Source: Bacteroidales bacterium (GTDB taxonomy: Bacteria > Bacteroidota > Bacteroidia > Bacteroidales > F082). Taken from it: DNA of 58,925 nt. The stretch lies in assembly GCA_017466405.1 (NCBI GenBank), contig JAFTUF010000040.1, positions 1 through 58,925 on the forward strand. Direction: 5' to 3'. Shown here piece by piece: positions 49,657 to 58,364 of this stretch. The notes beneath the pieces are model-generated. The model ran no database searches, was not told the origin of the DNA, and saw nothing but the letters and a program-made list of their open reading frames with translations. Within the stretch, counting starts at the first letter, position 1. Every line of letters begins with the position of its first letter. The position numbers and the translations under genes were made by a program.

Positions 49657-52653
49657 TCATTCTATAAGTAATTTTTGAGTTCTTACTCCATTATCGTCAA
49701 TTAGTCTAATAATATAAACTCCCTCATCAAACAAACTCGTCGAACTTATAACAAATGTTTTCTCGTTATGATAATTATCCTTCAACACACATCTTCCCAT
49801 CACATCAAAGATCTCTACAATAGATTCCCCCATCACATTATTGACTATTATTTCACCATTATTGACATATACAAAGTTGTTTATCTTTATAGATTCTTCA
49901 ACTGATTCGACATTATATAATTTTATCATAAAACGTTCTGGGTTATCGTTTGTCGTAGCCATGAATGTATAATCTTCCATCATCATATTCGCCACTTCTC
50001 CAGTAAGGTTATCAACAAGATAGATGTAATCAAACTTATTCTTATCGACTGAAACCTTTATAGTATATTCTCCCATTGTCATCGCTCTGAAAGAAAGAGG
50101 AACATCCAAAGACTCTTCATCAACAGATGCAACTGCAAAATTTCCATCGTCAATAGGAACGTATATCATAGGTACATCTTCGTTCCTGTGGTTTATCTTT
50201 TCCAGACCCACCATATCTTCAAACATCACAAAAGCTACATCTTCGTAATCATCATTCTCGACTGTGACGGAAAGTATTCTTGAATCTGACTTTTGAGAAG
50301 GCTGCACATCAGTCTTCTTAATATCAATTATGCCTCCTTTCGTAGTCTTCACAAGAATACTCTGACATGGTGCAATAGGCTCTTCATTAGAAATCCTCGC
50401 ACCCCATGCTCCATCACCAGACAGAGAATAATAACCATAAACCAAATTATCATCGTCAATAGCAGCACCTTTACCTTTGTAGATATTGTGTGAATACGGA
50501 TTACCTATCAGGTTAAAACCAGATAAAGAAATGTTATCAGTTTTAGAGAGTTCATAACTCACCGCTTCATTATTGAGTTCTCCAGAGAACGATAATGTCA
50601 CATCATATTCATTGGCGTAAAGATAACCTCTGCCAATATCAAGTGTCGTGAAATTATTATTTGAATCCTTTACATTTTGCCATACACTCGTCGGCTCATC
50701 ATAACGATATAAATCATAGTTGTTTGTTGTAGGAATAAGACCTTCCACACTTGATATTTCTATATCACCCTTGATTGGAGAACTAATCGTGTACCAACCT
50801 GCATTGGTAGAGCCATAACCTTCAATCTCTTTTTCCAATGTCGCTTTCAATCCTGAGATGCTATGAATCAATTGAGCGCCATCTTTTATAATGAGATTCT
50901 CTGCATTTATACAAGCTACAGCTCCATTCAATGTCAGAGTAGCTCCTTTCTCAACAACGATTCTGTTTGACAAACTGACATTCTCCCAAATGGTATTTGT
51001 TGAAATAGTTTGCGCTTGCGGTATTTCCACATTGGTGCAATAATAGCTCACGCCTTCATATTTAAAGAAATGGTACGTTTGATTTTTGATATTAGTAGGG
51101 AAAGCACCCGATGCTGTTAGTTTATAAGCTCGCCAATCAATAGCGACTTCATCATCATAATAAGCACCTACAAATCTCTCTGTCGCTATGTTATACAGAT
51201 AATCAGGATAGACTTCCTCATCAATCTCTATAGTCTTCAACTCAAAGATATTGTTATCTGCATTATTTCCTATTCTTACTGAGTTATTATTACTTCCTGA
51301 TGTGCAATACAACCAATTCTCATCATCGGCATTAGGATGTATTGTCATATTACCACCATTATATGCGATATTCCATTTCAGGTCGTCGGTGACAGGGCTA
51401 ACCAATTTACCATTTGAAACTGAAACCTCACACGCCGTAGGTTGACCGCTGCCACCTTTAACCTGAGACATCGCATAATATTTATCCTCTTTTGATATAG
51501 CAATGATAACAACATCCGATTGATTAAGGCTCTCCACTTCAGATTCGATAGAGTTACTATTGCTAACAGAGAACACTGCATAGAGATTCATATTACCTTC
51601 CACTTCTGTTGTTGGTGTTATCATCATAGGACTTGTCATAGCAGAGCCTTGTATCTCATGCTCGGTCCAACCATTGAAAGAGAAACCATCTGGCGCAGCT
51701 GCAATAGGTAGCTCTCCTATATCTTCGCCACTCGCCACTGTTTTTGTCTCCATCAGATTTCCGTTAGAATAGAATGACACCGTAACAGCCTCAATAATAT
51801 TATAAGTCGCACTCGCCACACCGCTATTAGTCATTCCTTCTTTCTTTGCAAAGGCCTTGATAGTTGTATTCGATGTCACTTGTATTGGCTGAGAATAAAC
51901 GCTGCTTTCGTCTGTTGGCGTCGTTCCATCTAAGGTGTAATATATTGTTGCGCCTGCTGTCTCACATGTGATACTTACATTCTGTGCCGAGGTATAGTCG
52001 CCGCCTTCTGGAGTGAACTTAGGCAATGAAACGACAGGTATCGCTTCTGAAGACTTGACAAAGATGTCGATGTAGAAGAAATAGATCGTTCCACCCATAT
52101 TTGACGCTGAGTTGGAATAAGGCGCGAACTTCTCGTATGCTGTTTCATTGTTATACTTTCTGAAGGCAAAGCTTCTGTTAGAAGCACCTACATTAGTGAT
52201 AACAAAGGCGTTATGGTTTGGCACCGATGTCCCTTCTCCCGACGTTGAAGCCGCGATAGACCAAGTTGAATTGGTTCCATTTTTGACAAAGTCGGTGCCA
52301 CTGCTACCATAACCAATCATATCACCCTCGGGATTAATAAAGGTAAAACCATCACCCGACATACCGACTGTCCAACAATAATTCTGCTCGTTATCAAGAA
52401 TCTCCGGAGGCAGAACAACACCTTCATCGGATGTCGCAGTTGTAAATAAAGTACCTTGAGGTTTCCCTGCCGCAACATTAGCCATCGCATAATAACTTGT
52501 TGCAGAGAGCGAGTCGTGACGTGCAGCGAAAATGATTGTGCTGCCATTCTGAATCTGTGACAAATTTGTCACCAACTGATAATCGTCTTGTGCCTTGATG
52601 TTTAATCCTAATATTAAACATACGATAAAAAAAAGTAGATTTTTTGTTTTCAT
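49657..52653 (-). CDS. T9SS-secreted multidomain surface protein
   Basis: A 998-residue secreted protein from the ATG at 52653 (signal peptide MKTKNLLFFIVCLILGLNIKA). The longer start at 52713 is rejected because it overlaps the promoter. It has a chitobiase C-terminal-like domain (about 215-285; GATIYYTLDGTTPTDESSVY), an InlB-repeat-like segment (about 290-365; FNGWTEHEI, NMNLYAVF), beta-rich regions with right-handed-helix-like sequence, and a type A T9SS sorting domain at the end (VEIFDVMGRCVLKD...GVYIIRLIDDNG). No catalytic residues were recognised. Binding to glycans or matrix is a family-based inference. Confidence 0.85.
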   Translation of the reverse strand: MKTKNLLFFIVCLILGLNIKAQDDYQLVTNLSQIQNGSTIIFAARHDSLSATSYYAMANVAAGKPQGTLFTTATSDEGVVLPPEILDNEQNYCWTVGMSGDGFTFINPEGDMIGYGSSGTDFVKNGTNSTWSIAASTSGEGTSVPNHNAFVITNVGASNRSFAFRKYNNETAYEKFAPYSNSASNMGGTIYFFYIDIFVKSSEAIPVVSLPKFTPEGGDYTSAQNVSITCETAGATIYYTLDGTTPTDESSVYSQPIQVTSNTTIKAFAKKEGMTNSGVASATYNIIEAVTVSFYSNGNLMETKTVASGEDIGELPIAAAPDGFSFNGWTEHEIQGSAMTSPMMITPTTEVEGNMNLYAVFSVSNSNSIESEVESLNQSDVVIIAISKEDKYYAMSQVKGGSGQPTACEVSVSNGKLVSPVTDDLKWNIAYNGGNMTIHPNADDENWLYCTSGSNNNSVRIGNNADNNIFELKTIEIDEEVYPDYLYNIATERFVGAYYDDEVAIDWRAYKLTASGAFPTNIKNQTYHFFKYEGVSYYCTNVEIPQAQTISTNTIWENVSLSNRIVVEKGATLTLNGAVACINAENLIIKDGAQLIHSISGLKATLEKEIEGYGSTNAGWYTISSPIKGDIEISSVEGLIPTTNNYDLYRYDEPTSVWQNVKDSNNNFTTLDIGRGYLYANEYDVTLSFSGELNNEAVSYELSKTDNISLSGFNLIGNPYSHNIYKGKGAAIDDDNLVYGYYSLSGDGAWGARISNEEPIAPCQSILVKTTKGGIIDIKKTDVQPSQKSDSRILSVTVENDDYEDVAFVMFEDMVGLEKINHRNEDVPMIYVPIDDGNFAVASVDEESLDVPLSFRAMTMGEYTIKVSVDKNKFDYIYLVDNLTGEVANMMMEDYTFMATTNDNPERFMIKLYNVESVEESIKINNFVYVNNGEIIVNNVMGESIVEIFDVMGRCVLKDNYHNEKTFVISSTSLFDEGVYIIRLIDDNGVRTQKLLIE

Positions 52654-52682
52654 AAATTTTGGTATTTTTAAGATTTCGTTTG

Positions 52683-52742
52683 CAAAGATATAACAGAAAA
52701 ATCCTCTTGTCAAGGTTTTTAACTATTTTTAACTTTTATGCG
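52683..52742 (-). promoter_or_regulatory. Promoter of the second T9SS gene with upstream element
   Basis: -7 box TATCTTTG (52683-52690) and CTTG (52711-52714) with a 20-bp spacer, followed further upstream by the element at 52719-52742 that is shared with the Bro/DinD-like promoter (37441-37464). Confidence 0.65.
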
Positions 52743-52880
52743 GACATATAGCAAGTTTATGAAAAATACCTAGCTGTCAACGGTTAGTTTTTAGAAGTTT
52801 GCATATTTTAGTCCATAACTTAAGGTACAAAATTTCAATTAGAGGTTTAAAAATATTGAGCAAAAAACGACAATTTTTGC

Positions 52881-52888
52881 TACTTTTG
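52881..52888 (+). promoter_or_regulatory. -7 box of the fRMsr gene
   Basis: TACTTTTG, 15 bp before the ATG at 52904, which supports that start over the one at 52799. Confidence 0.5.
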
Positions 52889-52903
52889 CCACTATATTTT
52901 ACC

Positions 52904-53359
52904 ATGAAAAAAATTGAGAAATACGAATTGCTTTTTGAACAAATCAAAGCATTAATTAATAAGGAGAGCGACATTATCGCCAACATGTCGAATATTGCGG
53001 CTGCCATTCATGAGACGTTTGGTTTCTGGTGGACTGGCTTTTATCGTGTCGTTGACAACGAACTTGTTTTAGGTCCATTTCAAGGTCCAGTCGCTTGTAC
53101 TAGAATTGCTTACGGCAAAGGAGTTTGTGGAACTTCATGGGAAGAAGGAAAAACGATTGTTGTAGAAAACGTTCATGAATTTCCAGGACATATAGTATGC
53201 AGCAGCGCATCAAAAAGCGAGATTGTCGTGCCGATATTCAAAGAAAACAAAGTAGTTGGCGTTTTAGACATCGACAGCGAGAACCTCGCCACTTTTGACA
53301 ATATAGATAAAGAATGCTTAGAGAAAATCATTGAAGTCGTACAGCCATCAATATCTTGA
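52904..53359 (+). CDS. msrC: Free methionine-(R)-sulfoxide reductase (GAF domain)
   Basis: A 151-residue GAF-domain enzyme. The three catalytic-region cysteines are present in GPVACTRIAYGKGVCGTSW and GHIVCSSASKSEIVVP, followed by GVLDIDSE. It reduces free methionine-R-sulfoxide. The ATG at 52904 sits 15 bp after a -7 box, and an N-terminal extension to 52799 would be unusual for the family. It is convergent with the downstream flavodoxin/ferredoxin gene, 12 bp apart. Confidence 0.93.
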   Translation: MKKIEKYELLFEQIKALINKESDIIANMSNIAAAIHETFGFWWTGFYRVVDNELVLGPFQGPVACTRIAYGKGVCGTSWEEGKTIVVENVHEFPGHIVCSSASKSEIVVPIFKENKVVGVLDIDSENLATFDNIDKECLEKIIEVVQPSIS

Positions 53360-53371
53360 TTTCACCTTAGA

Positions 53372-54205
53372 TTATTCCCCAACAATATAGAATTCCGCCT
53401 GCTTTGGAGATGAAAAATTCTGCTCCAGCATCGCTATATGAGAGTGATAATCAGGATCGGTGAAGGCAATGACTTGGGCAGGACATTTTAACCTACAAGC
53501 TTGACATTTTATACATATTCCATCAAACATAGGAACGCCTCCGACATTACTGATACTTCCCATTGGGCAGATATTTAAACATTTACCGCATCGAATACAA
53601 CGTTCTGAGTCACAAGATGGTTTTGCCTTAAGAAAACTAGCAGGAGCGTTTGTAGATTTAAGCGGAGTATAGTATTTGTCAGGATGCGACTCGCCTGACA
53701 CTTTGATAGCAGGAACTTTGTCATTAGAAAATGATTGTATTTTCTCAACCACCTTAGCTGCAAAATTTTCAAGAGCAAAGATGTCATCTTTATTTGGTCG
53801 TGATGCACCGAGGGTGTCGCTAAACACATGACGCGTCACCATAGCAGCAGCTCCAACAGTTTGCATACCACCATCTTCCATCAAACCCACCAATTCAGCC
53901 AAAGCATTATCGTAAGCGCGATTTCCAAAAGTTACAAGAGCTACAGATAAATTTCCATCAGCGTGAATTGAGTTACGGACATAGTCAAGTGTTTTGTTTG
54001 GGATACGTCCCGCATATACAGGTGTCGCCCAAATTATAATATCACCCGCATCAAATACAGGCATCACCTCGCGTTCTTTCGGCAATGTATATGAATGATA
54101 TTCCACTTCGGCACATAAAATCTTTGACATCGACTCAGCAAGATGCTTCGCCACCTGCAACGTACCTCCTGTAGGGCTAAAATAACAAACCTTTATCTTT
54201 GACAT
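53372..54205 (-). CDS. EFR1-type flavodoxin / 2[4Fe-4S] ferredoxin fusion
   Basis: A 277-residue cytoplasmic redox protein. The N-terminal flavodoxin domain has the FMN phosphate loop SPTGGTLQVA and the WATPVYAGRIP loop. The C-terminal domain has two [4Fe-4S] motifs, CIRCGKCLNICP and CIKCQACRLKCP. It should move low-potential electrons between flavin and ferredoxin partners; the partner is unknown. Its promoter (54226-54233) lies in copy A of the 147-bp repeat. Confidence 0.9.
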   Translation of the reverse strand: MSKIKVCYFSPTGGTLQVAKHLAESMSKILCAEVEYHSYTLPKEREVMPVFDAGDIIIWATPVYAGRIPNKTLDYVRNSIHADGNLSVALVTFGNRAYDNALAELVGLMEDGGMQTVGAAAMVTRHVFSDTLGASRPNKDDIFALENFAAKVVEKIQSFSNDKVPAIKVSGESHPDKYYTPLKSTNAPASFLKAKPSCDSERCIRCGKCLNICPMGSISNVGGVPMFDGICIKCQACRLKCPAQVIAFTDPDYHSHIAMLEQNFSSPKQAEFYIVGE

Positions 54206-54223
54206 AACTTCTTGTTTATCTAC

Positions 54224-54370
54224 TACAAAAATACATTATTTTGCAAAAATCTCATATCTAAAGCAAAAAAAGAGCGTACAAGTGAATTTTACTTATACTC
54301 TCTCTTTGATTTTCAACGGTTCACAAGTTTATAAACCATTATTTTTTCTTAATATTCATCTTCGTGGAAA
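54224..54370. repeat. 147-bp direct repeat, copy A
   Basis: About 93% identical to 55674-55820 (some ten mismatches). It contains a -7 box (TATTTTTG on the minus strand, 54226-54233) at one end and a hairpin (GAGCGTA.../...TACTCTC region) in the middle. It lies between the stop of AAA_14 gene 4 and the start of the EFR1 gene, so it acts as terminator for one and promoter for the other. Confidence 0.8.
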
Positions 54371-54375
54371 GCGAG

Positions 54376-55632
54376 CTACAGTTCTAAAGAATTGGATTTC
54401 AATAAGAAATCATAGATATTCATTATTGTGATACCGTTATTGTCCCTTGTGATTGGCATTTCTTCTCCAACCACTATAATTTTTTTAAACGAATCGTCAA
54501 CTTTTAATAATGATGATTTTTCTTGTTTAATCTTATCATCAGTCTCCATACGGTATGCAGATTGTATATAATAGCGTTTGCTTCCTGCATTACATATAAA
54601 GTCTATTTCATAATTAGAACGCTGTTGTTTTCTTTCATTATCTCTTGTCACAGCATGAATAACACCGACATCAACATTATATCCACGTATTCTTAATTCG
54701 TTATATATTAGATTTTCCATCAAATGTGTTTTCTCGAACTGCCTAAAGTTAAGACGAGCATTACGCAAACCCAAATCCATGAAATAATACTTATAGGGGG
54801 AATTGATATATTTCTTACCTTTCACATCATAACGAGCAGATTTTTCAACAAGAAAAGAATCACACAAATATTCTATGTAATCTTTTATTGTGTCATACGA
54901 TATGACAGACTTCTTTTCACTTTTAAAGGTATTCGACAATTTATTCGGATTTGTCAATGTACCGATTCCTGAAGCGACTATATCTATCAATTCTTCCAAA
55001 TCATCATCTTTTTTAATGTTGTAACGCTCCTTTATATCTTTAATATAAGTTTCCGCAAACAATGACTTTAAGAAATGTGCTTTATGCTCATCTGTTTTAT
55101 GCGATAAGATTTGAGGAAGTCCTCCGTATAACATATATTCGTTAATTCCCGACTGCATTGAACCTTGATACGCCGACATATATTCGCTAAAACTAAGAGG
55201 ATATATTCTTAGTTCGAAGCCTCTTCCTCGGAATTCCGTAATGACATCTTTTGATAAGAATCTAGCGTTACTACCTGTCACATAGACATCTACATTTTGC
55301 TTTTTCAAAAGTCCATTCAAAACATCAACAAAGTCATCAAGCATTTGCACTTCATCAAGAAAAATGTAATAAGTATCATTGTCAACTATACGATTTTCTA
55401 TATATTCATAAATATTATCAGGATTTCTTAGCGACTTGTTCTTATAATCCTCCAAATCAATCTTTATAATATGATTCGCATCAACCCCATCACTCTCCAG
55501 ATATGATGAAAAAATCTCAAACAAAAGATACGACTTACCACTTCTACGCATTCCTGTTATGACCTTTATCATACCATTTTCCTTCAACGATATCAATTCG
55601 TCCAAGTATTTCTGTCTTTCTATTCTTTTCAT
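54376..55632 (-). CDS. AAA_14/DUF4143 family ATPase, copy 4
   Basis: A 418-residue ATPase with Walker A (GMRRSGKSYLLF), Walker B (YYIFLDEVQML), a sensor segment DVYVTGSNARFLS, an HTH-like middle and a DUF4143 end (ENLIYNELRIRGY...YEIDFICN...YYIQSAYR). It resembles copy 1 more than copies 2 and 3. Direct repeats of 147 bp lie on both sides, so recombination between them would delete the gene. A 13-bp dyad GTCACACTGTGAC (55649-55661) lies in its leader. Confidence 0.86.
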   Translation of the reverse strand: MKRIERQKYLDELISLKENGMIKVITGMRRSGKSYLLFEIFSSYLESDGVDANHIIKIDLEDYKNKSLRNPDNIYEYIENRIVDNDTYYIFLDEVQMLDDFVDVLNGLLKKQNVDVYVTGSNARFLSKDVITEFRGRGFELRIYPLSFSEYMSAYQGSMQSGINEYMLYGGLPQILSHKTDEHKAHFLKSLFAETYIKDIKERYNIKKDDDLEELIDIVASGIGTLTNPNKLSNTFKSEKKSVISYDTIKDYIEYLCDSFLVEKSARYDVKGKKYINSPYKYYFMDLGLRNARLNFRQFEKTHLMENLIYNELRIRGYNVDVGVIHAVTRDNERKQQRSNYEIDFICNAGSKRYYIQSAYRMETDDKIKQEKSSLLKVDDSFKKIIVVGEEMPITRDNNGITIMNIYDFLLKSNSLEL

Positions 55633-55648
55633 TCTATTCGGAATTTAC

Positions 55649-55661
55649 GTCACACTGTGAC
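55649..55661. promoter_or_regulatory. Dyad in the leader of AAA_14 gene 4
   Basis: GTCACACTGTGAC, a 6-bp inverted repeat around one base, between the -7 box at 55676-55683 and the ATG at 55632. It may be an operator. Confidence 0.45.
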
Positions 55662-55673
55662 AGTTTTTTCGAT

Positions 55674-55820
55674 TACAAAAATACATTATTTTGCAAAAAA
55701 ATCATATCTAAAGCAAAAAAAGAGCGTACAAGTAAATTCTACTCATACGCTCTCTTTGATTTTCAATGGTTTAAAAGGTTATAAACCATTATTTTTTCTT
55801 AATATTCATCTTCGTGGAAA
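55674..55820. repeat. 147-bp direct repeat, copy B
   Basis: The partner of 54224-54370. On the minus strand it has a hairpin (GAGCGTATGAGTA / TACTTGTACGCTC) followed by TTTTTTT, a good Rho-independent terminator, and then the -7 box TATTTTTG (55676-55683) of the AAA_14 gene. Confidence 0.8.
55690..55755 (-). terminator. Terminator inside repeat copy B
   Basis: The GAGCGTA...TACGCTC stem with one internal mismatch and a run of seven Ts on the minus strand. It would stop transcripts of the 55921-56946 gene before the AAA_14 promoter. Copy A holds the equivalent hairpin. Confidence 0.65.
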
Positions 55821-55896
55821 AGATTTACTTATATTGATTACCAACACATTACAAACTTCATACAAGTAATACACAAGCATATTTCGTGCTAAAATG

Positions 55897-55919
55897 GGTT
55901 AAAACGGTACATTTTAACC
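55897..55919 (-). terminator. Hairpin at the stop of the 55921-56946 gene
   Basis: GGTTAAAA / TTTTAACC with a 7-nt loop, directly after the stop codon. T-run weak. Confidence 0.45.
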
Positions 55920-55920
55920 T

Positions 55921-56946
55921 TTAGTCCGAAAATTCACCTCTATATTCTTCGTCTATTTTAATATCATTAAAACAAGAATACTTGTATCGTATTTCTTTTG
56001 CCAAATTCCTCACATCTTTTGGTTTATATGAGTCACCTTCGGGCATACCATAATACTTACACATAACACTTTTAAAGTCGGTATATTGCACCAATTTGTT
56101 TGGTTTTATACCTAAAAACCTTTTACTACGATACAAAATATAAACTATAGCAGAAAATCTTTTTTTCTTACATTGTGTCGGATTGATATTCATACTATAT
56201 TTTATCATATCAAGTATTTCTATCAAATGTTTTATATTTTTATTCAAATCAGGATAAACCTTACAATAATTTCCTAAAAGTTTTTGATTATCTACACTTA
56301 TCTCCGTTTTTATTTTTGAAAATTCACCTGTACAGATACAACGTATTTTTTCCATAATTGGAGGATAATCTTCCGCAGGAATAACAATTTTTGCAAAAAT
56401 ACTTTTATCAATAATATCTTCTTTATTTAATATTATACATATTCCTTCATACACTTCTGTTATGAATTTGACAAGATACCATTCTATAAGTATCTTTTTA
56501 GTACTATATCCTCTTATTTCATTCATTTCAGATACTTGCGACACACTTTTTGTATGCCGATACACCTCAAAATCAAAACCATCGTACTTTCTCTCAGTTG
56601 CATAACGCCTTGCAATAGGCAGAATATCACTTCTAAGAATTTCATAAAGAAATGTATGTTTAATCACGTCAAAATTAGGTAAATATTGATAATCATACGG
56701 TTGTAACAAATTCAACAATTCTATCGTATTTTTACGAAACCTCTTTTTTCGTGTTTCTGCTGATATATCTTCTGACACAAAAGAATTGTAATAGTGTTCA
56801 ACATGATTATATACAGGCATATATTCGTAAGGATACATACACTCAAATAACACTTCATCCATTTTAGGTTCATTAACCTCATCTTTCGACGACAATATAT
56901 CAAATGCCGCTTTAATATATCGTATAAGTGGGAATTTCTTATTCAT
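55921..56946 (-). CDS. Uncharacterised 341-residue protein
   Basis: I do not recognise it. It is a soluble, mostly helical protein rich in Tyr, Lys, Ile and Glu, without signal peptide or clear membrane segment. Notable stretches are MYPYEYMPVYNHVEHYYNSF, GFDFEVYRHTKSVSQVSEM and the C-terminal KPKDVRNLAKEIRYKYSCFN. The gene is transcribed divergently from the HTH gene at 57162 and has a -7 box at 56961-56968. The composition is more AT-rich than the core genes, in keeping with an accessory or mobile origin. Confidence 0.65.
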   Translation of the reverse strand: MNKKFPLIRYIKAAFDILSSKDEVNEPKMDEVLFECMYPYEYMPVYNHVEHYYNSFVSEDISAETRKKRFRKNTIELLNLLQPYDYQYLPNFDVIKHTFLYEILRSDILPIARRYATERKYDGFDFEVYRHTKSVSQVSEMNEIRGYSTKKILIEWYLVKFITEVYEGICIILNKEDIIDKSIFAKIVIPAEDYPPIMEKIRCICTGEFSKIKTEISVDNQKLLGNYCKVYPDLNKNIKHLIEILDMIKYSMNINPTQCKKKRFSAIVYILYRSKRFLGIKPNKLVQYTDFKSVMCKYYGMPEGDSYKPKDVRNLAKEIRYKYSCFNDIKIDEEYRGEFSD

Positions 56947-56960
56947 AATTATCTTTTATG

Positions 56961-56968
56961 CAAAAATA
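56961..56968 (-). promoter_or_regulatory. -7 box of the 341-residue protein gene
   Basis: TATTTTTG on the minus strand, 14 bp before the ATG. Confidence 0.5.
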
Positions 56969-57104
56969 TAAAAATCCCCTTTACAAAAAAAATCCCCACT
57001 ATATCCCTTATAAAAATACCTTTCATAAAACACAACATACAAATTATCAACAATTTAAAGAAAAAAGGGAATTCCTTAAAAAAAGTCCCCTCAATATGCT
57101 GTTG

Positions 57105-57112
57105 TACTTTTG
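57105..57112 (+). promoter_or_regulatory. -7 box of the HTH gene
   Basis: TACTTTTG, 49 bp before the ATG. An imperfect palindrome around GGGAATTCC (about 57068-57076) lies upstream and might be an operator. Confidence 0.55.
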
Positions 57113-57161
57113 CACCGTAATCAGAAAACAAACCTGAAAGTAAAATTTAAAAACATATAGT

Positions 57162-57416
57162 ATGAATACATTATTTCACAACAGCAACGGAGCAAACGCT
57201 CAACAACATCAACTCTCAGTAGAAGACAAACCTGTCTATACAAATAAAGACTTGATGAATCTCTTAGGAATCAAGAACGAGAGATTAAAAAAATTCAGAG
57301 ACAACGGTTATTTAGGTTATGTCAGATACCCTTCCTCCGACAAGATTTGGTACACAAAAAAGAATTTGGAAGACTTCCTTAACAACCCAATCGCCAAATA
57401 CGAAGCATGGAAATAA
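57162..57416 (+). CDS. Small HTH DNA-binding protein (excisionase/MerR-like)
   Basis: An 84-residue protein whose core VYTNKDLMNLLGIKNERLKK, followed by FRDNGYLGYVR and WYTKKNLEDFLNN, is the winged-helix pattern of the HTH_17/excisionase group. Such proteins are common in Bacteroidetes mobile elements as regulators or directionality factors. It is followed after 30 bp by an unrecognised gene in the same direction. No integrase is visible in the window. Confidence 0.75.
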   Translation: MNTLFHNSNGANAQQHQLSVEDKPVYTNKDLMNLLGIKNERLKKFRDNGYLGYVRYPSSDKIWYTKKNLEDFLNNPIAKYEAWK

Positions 57417-57446
57417 CAAGATTATGTTTTACAAATAAAAAAAACT

Positions 57447-58268
57447 ATGAGAAAAAAAATTACAGAAAGTGCCACAGGCACACAACAAGAAAATTCAATC
57501 ATTAAAAACGAAGTTAAAAAAGTCATGGAAGAAACAAAAAGAAAAGTCAGTGAAAGTACAGTTCAGTTAGAATGTTGTGGAGAAGAAACATTAAAAAAAA
57601 TGGAGTGTATCCAAGAGATAACAGCAGATTTGTTGAAAAATCTTGCAGAAAGAAAATTGGAAGAAATGACTGTTGATTTGGGGTTGGGGTTTCTTTTGAA
57701 CTACAATCCTTATGACGAGAATCTTAGAATCAAGTTGCCTTACCCTGTGGAAATTGACGGGGAAATCTCGGAGGAAGTAGAGATAGAAACAGCATACTAC
57801 CGTACGGATAACCATCCATACGATATTATATGGGAGGATGTTGCGGAAGAAGTTAATCTGCATATAGAAGACATTTGCAGACAAATGTTCCATCGTTGTC
57901 TAAGAGTTAGAAGAGATTTCGTTATCGACGGGATTGAATCAGAATTCAAATCTGAACAGGGAGTGGTACATAAGGCAACAAAATTTTTAATTCGGGATTT
58001 AATTTCTATGGAAAGGGATTGTTGCATTGAATTGGGAGTAGGAGTTAAGTTATGTACATTCAGTGATAATTATGACAATGATTTTAAAATAGTTCTAAAA
58101 TTTCCATGTGATGAAGTGGCATTCTACAGTGAAGACTATTACAGTCCAACTCATTATGACTTTATACGATTGGGGTGTTTGTCGTACGACATCAATTGTG
58201 CAATTTTTGAATATCTTGAATCACGTTATGATGTAACGGATATGGGAAATGCTTGGATTAACTCTTAA
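57447..58268 (+). CDS. Uncharacterised protein with an internal duplication
   Basis: A 273-residue protein of unknown function. After a charged helical N-terminus (about 1-60) two related units follow, at about 66-148 and 183-260. Both run: acidic helix, short beta strand (TVDLGLGFLL / CIELGVGVKL), Asn/Asp-rich turn (YNPYDENLRI / DNYDNDFKIV), K-L/F-P, a Tyr-rich turn (YYRTDNHPYDII / YYSPTHYDFI), then a helix ending in D-I/E-Y. No signal peptide. The mRNA ends at a good terminator (58321-58352). Confidence 0.65.
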   Translation: MRKKITESATGTQQENSIIKNEVKKVMEETKRKVSESTVQLECCGEETLKKMECIQEITADLLKNLAERKLEEMTVDLGLGFLLNYNPYDENLRIKLPYPVEIDGEISEEVEIETAYYRTDNHPYDIIWEDVAEEVNLHIEDICRQMFHRCLRVRRDFVIDGIESEFKSEQGVVHKATKFLIRDLISMERDCCIELGVGVKLCTFSDNYDNDFKIVLKFPCDEVAFYSEDYYSPTHYDFIRLGCLSYDINCAIFEYLESRYDVTDMGNAWINS

Positions 58269-58320
58269 AAAATAAAAATATGTCAAACTTTTGGTGTTAG
58301 TTTTAAATTAAATCTCGTAG

Positions 58321-58352
58321 CATGGTGTCTTGATTCAGGACACCATGTTTTT
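58321..58352 (+). terminator. Terminator after the duplicated-domain gene
   Basis: Perfect 9-bp stem CATGGTGTC / GACACCATG with a 9-nt loop, followed by TTTTTA. It ends only 13 bp before the ATG of the next ORF. Confidence 0.75.
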
Positions 58353-58364
58353 AAAACCACATTT

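Noticed and set aside
52654-52713. Longer start for the second T9SS protein
   Set aside because: The extension overlaps the -7 and -33 elements, and the signal peptide begins at the ATG at 52653.
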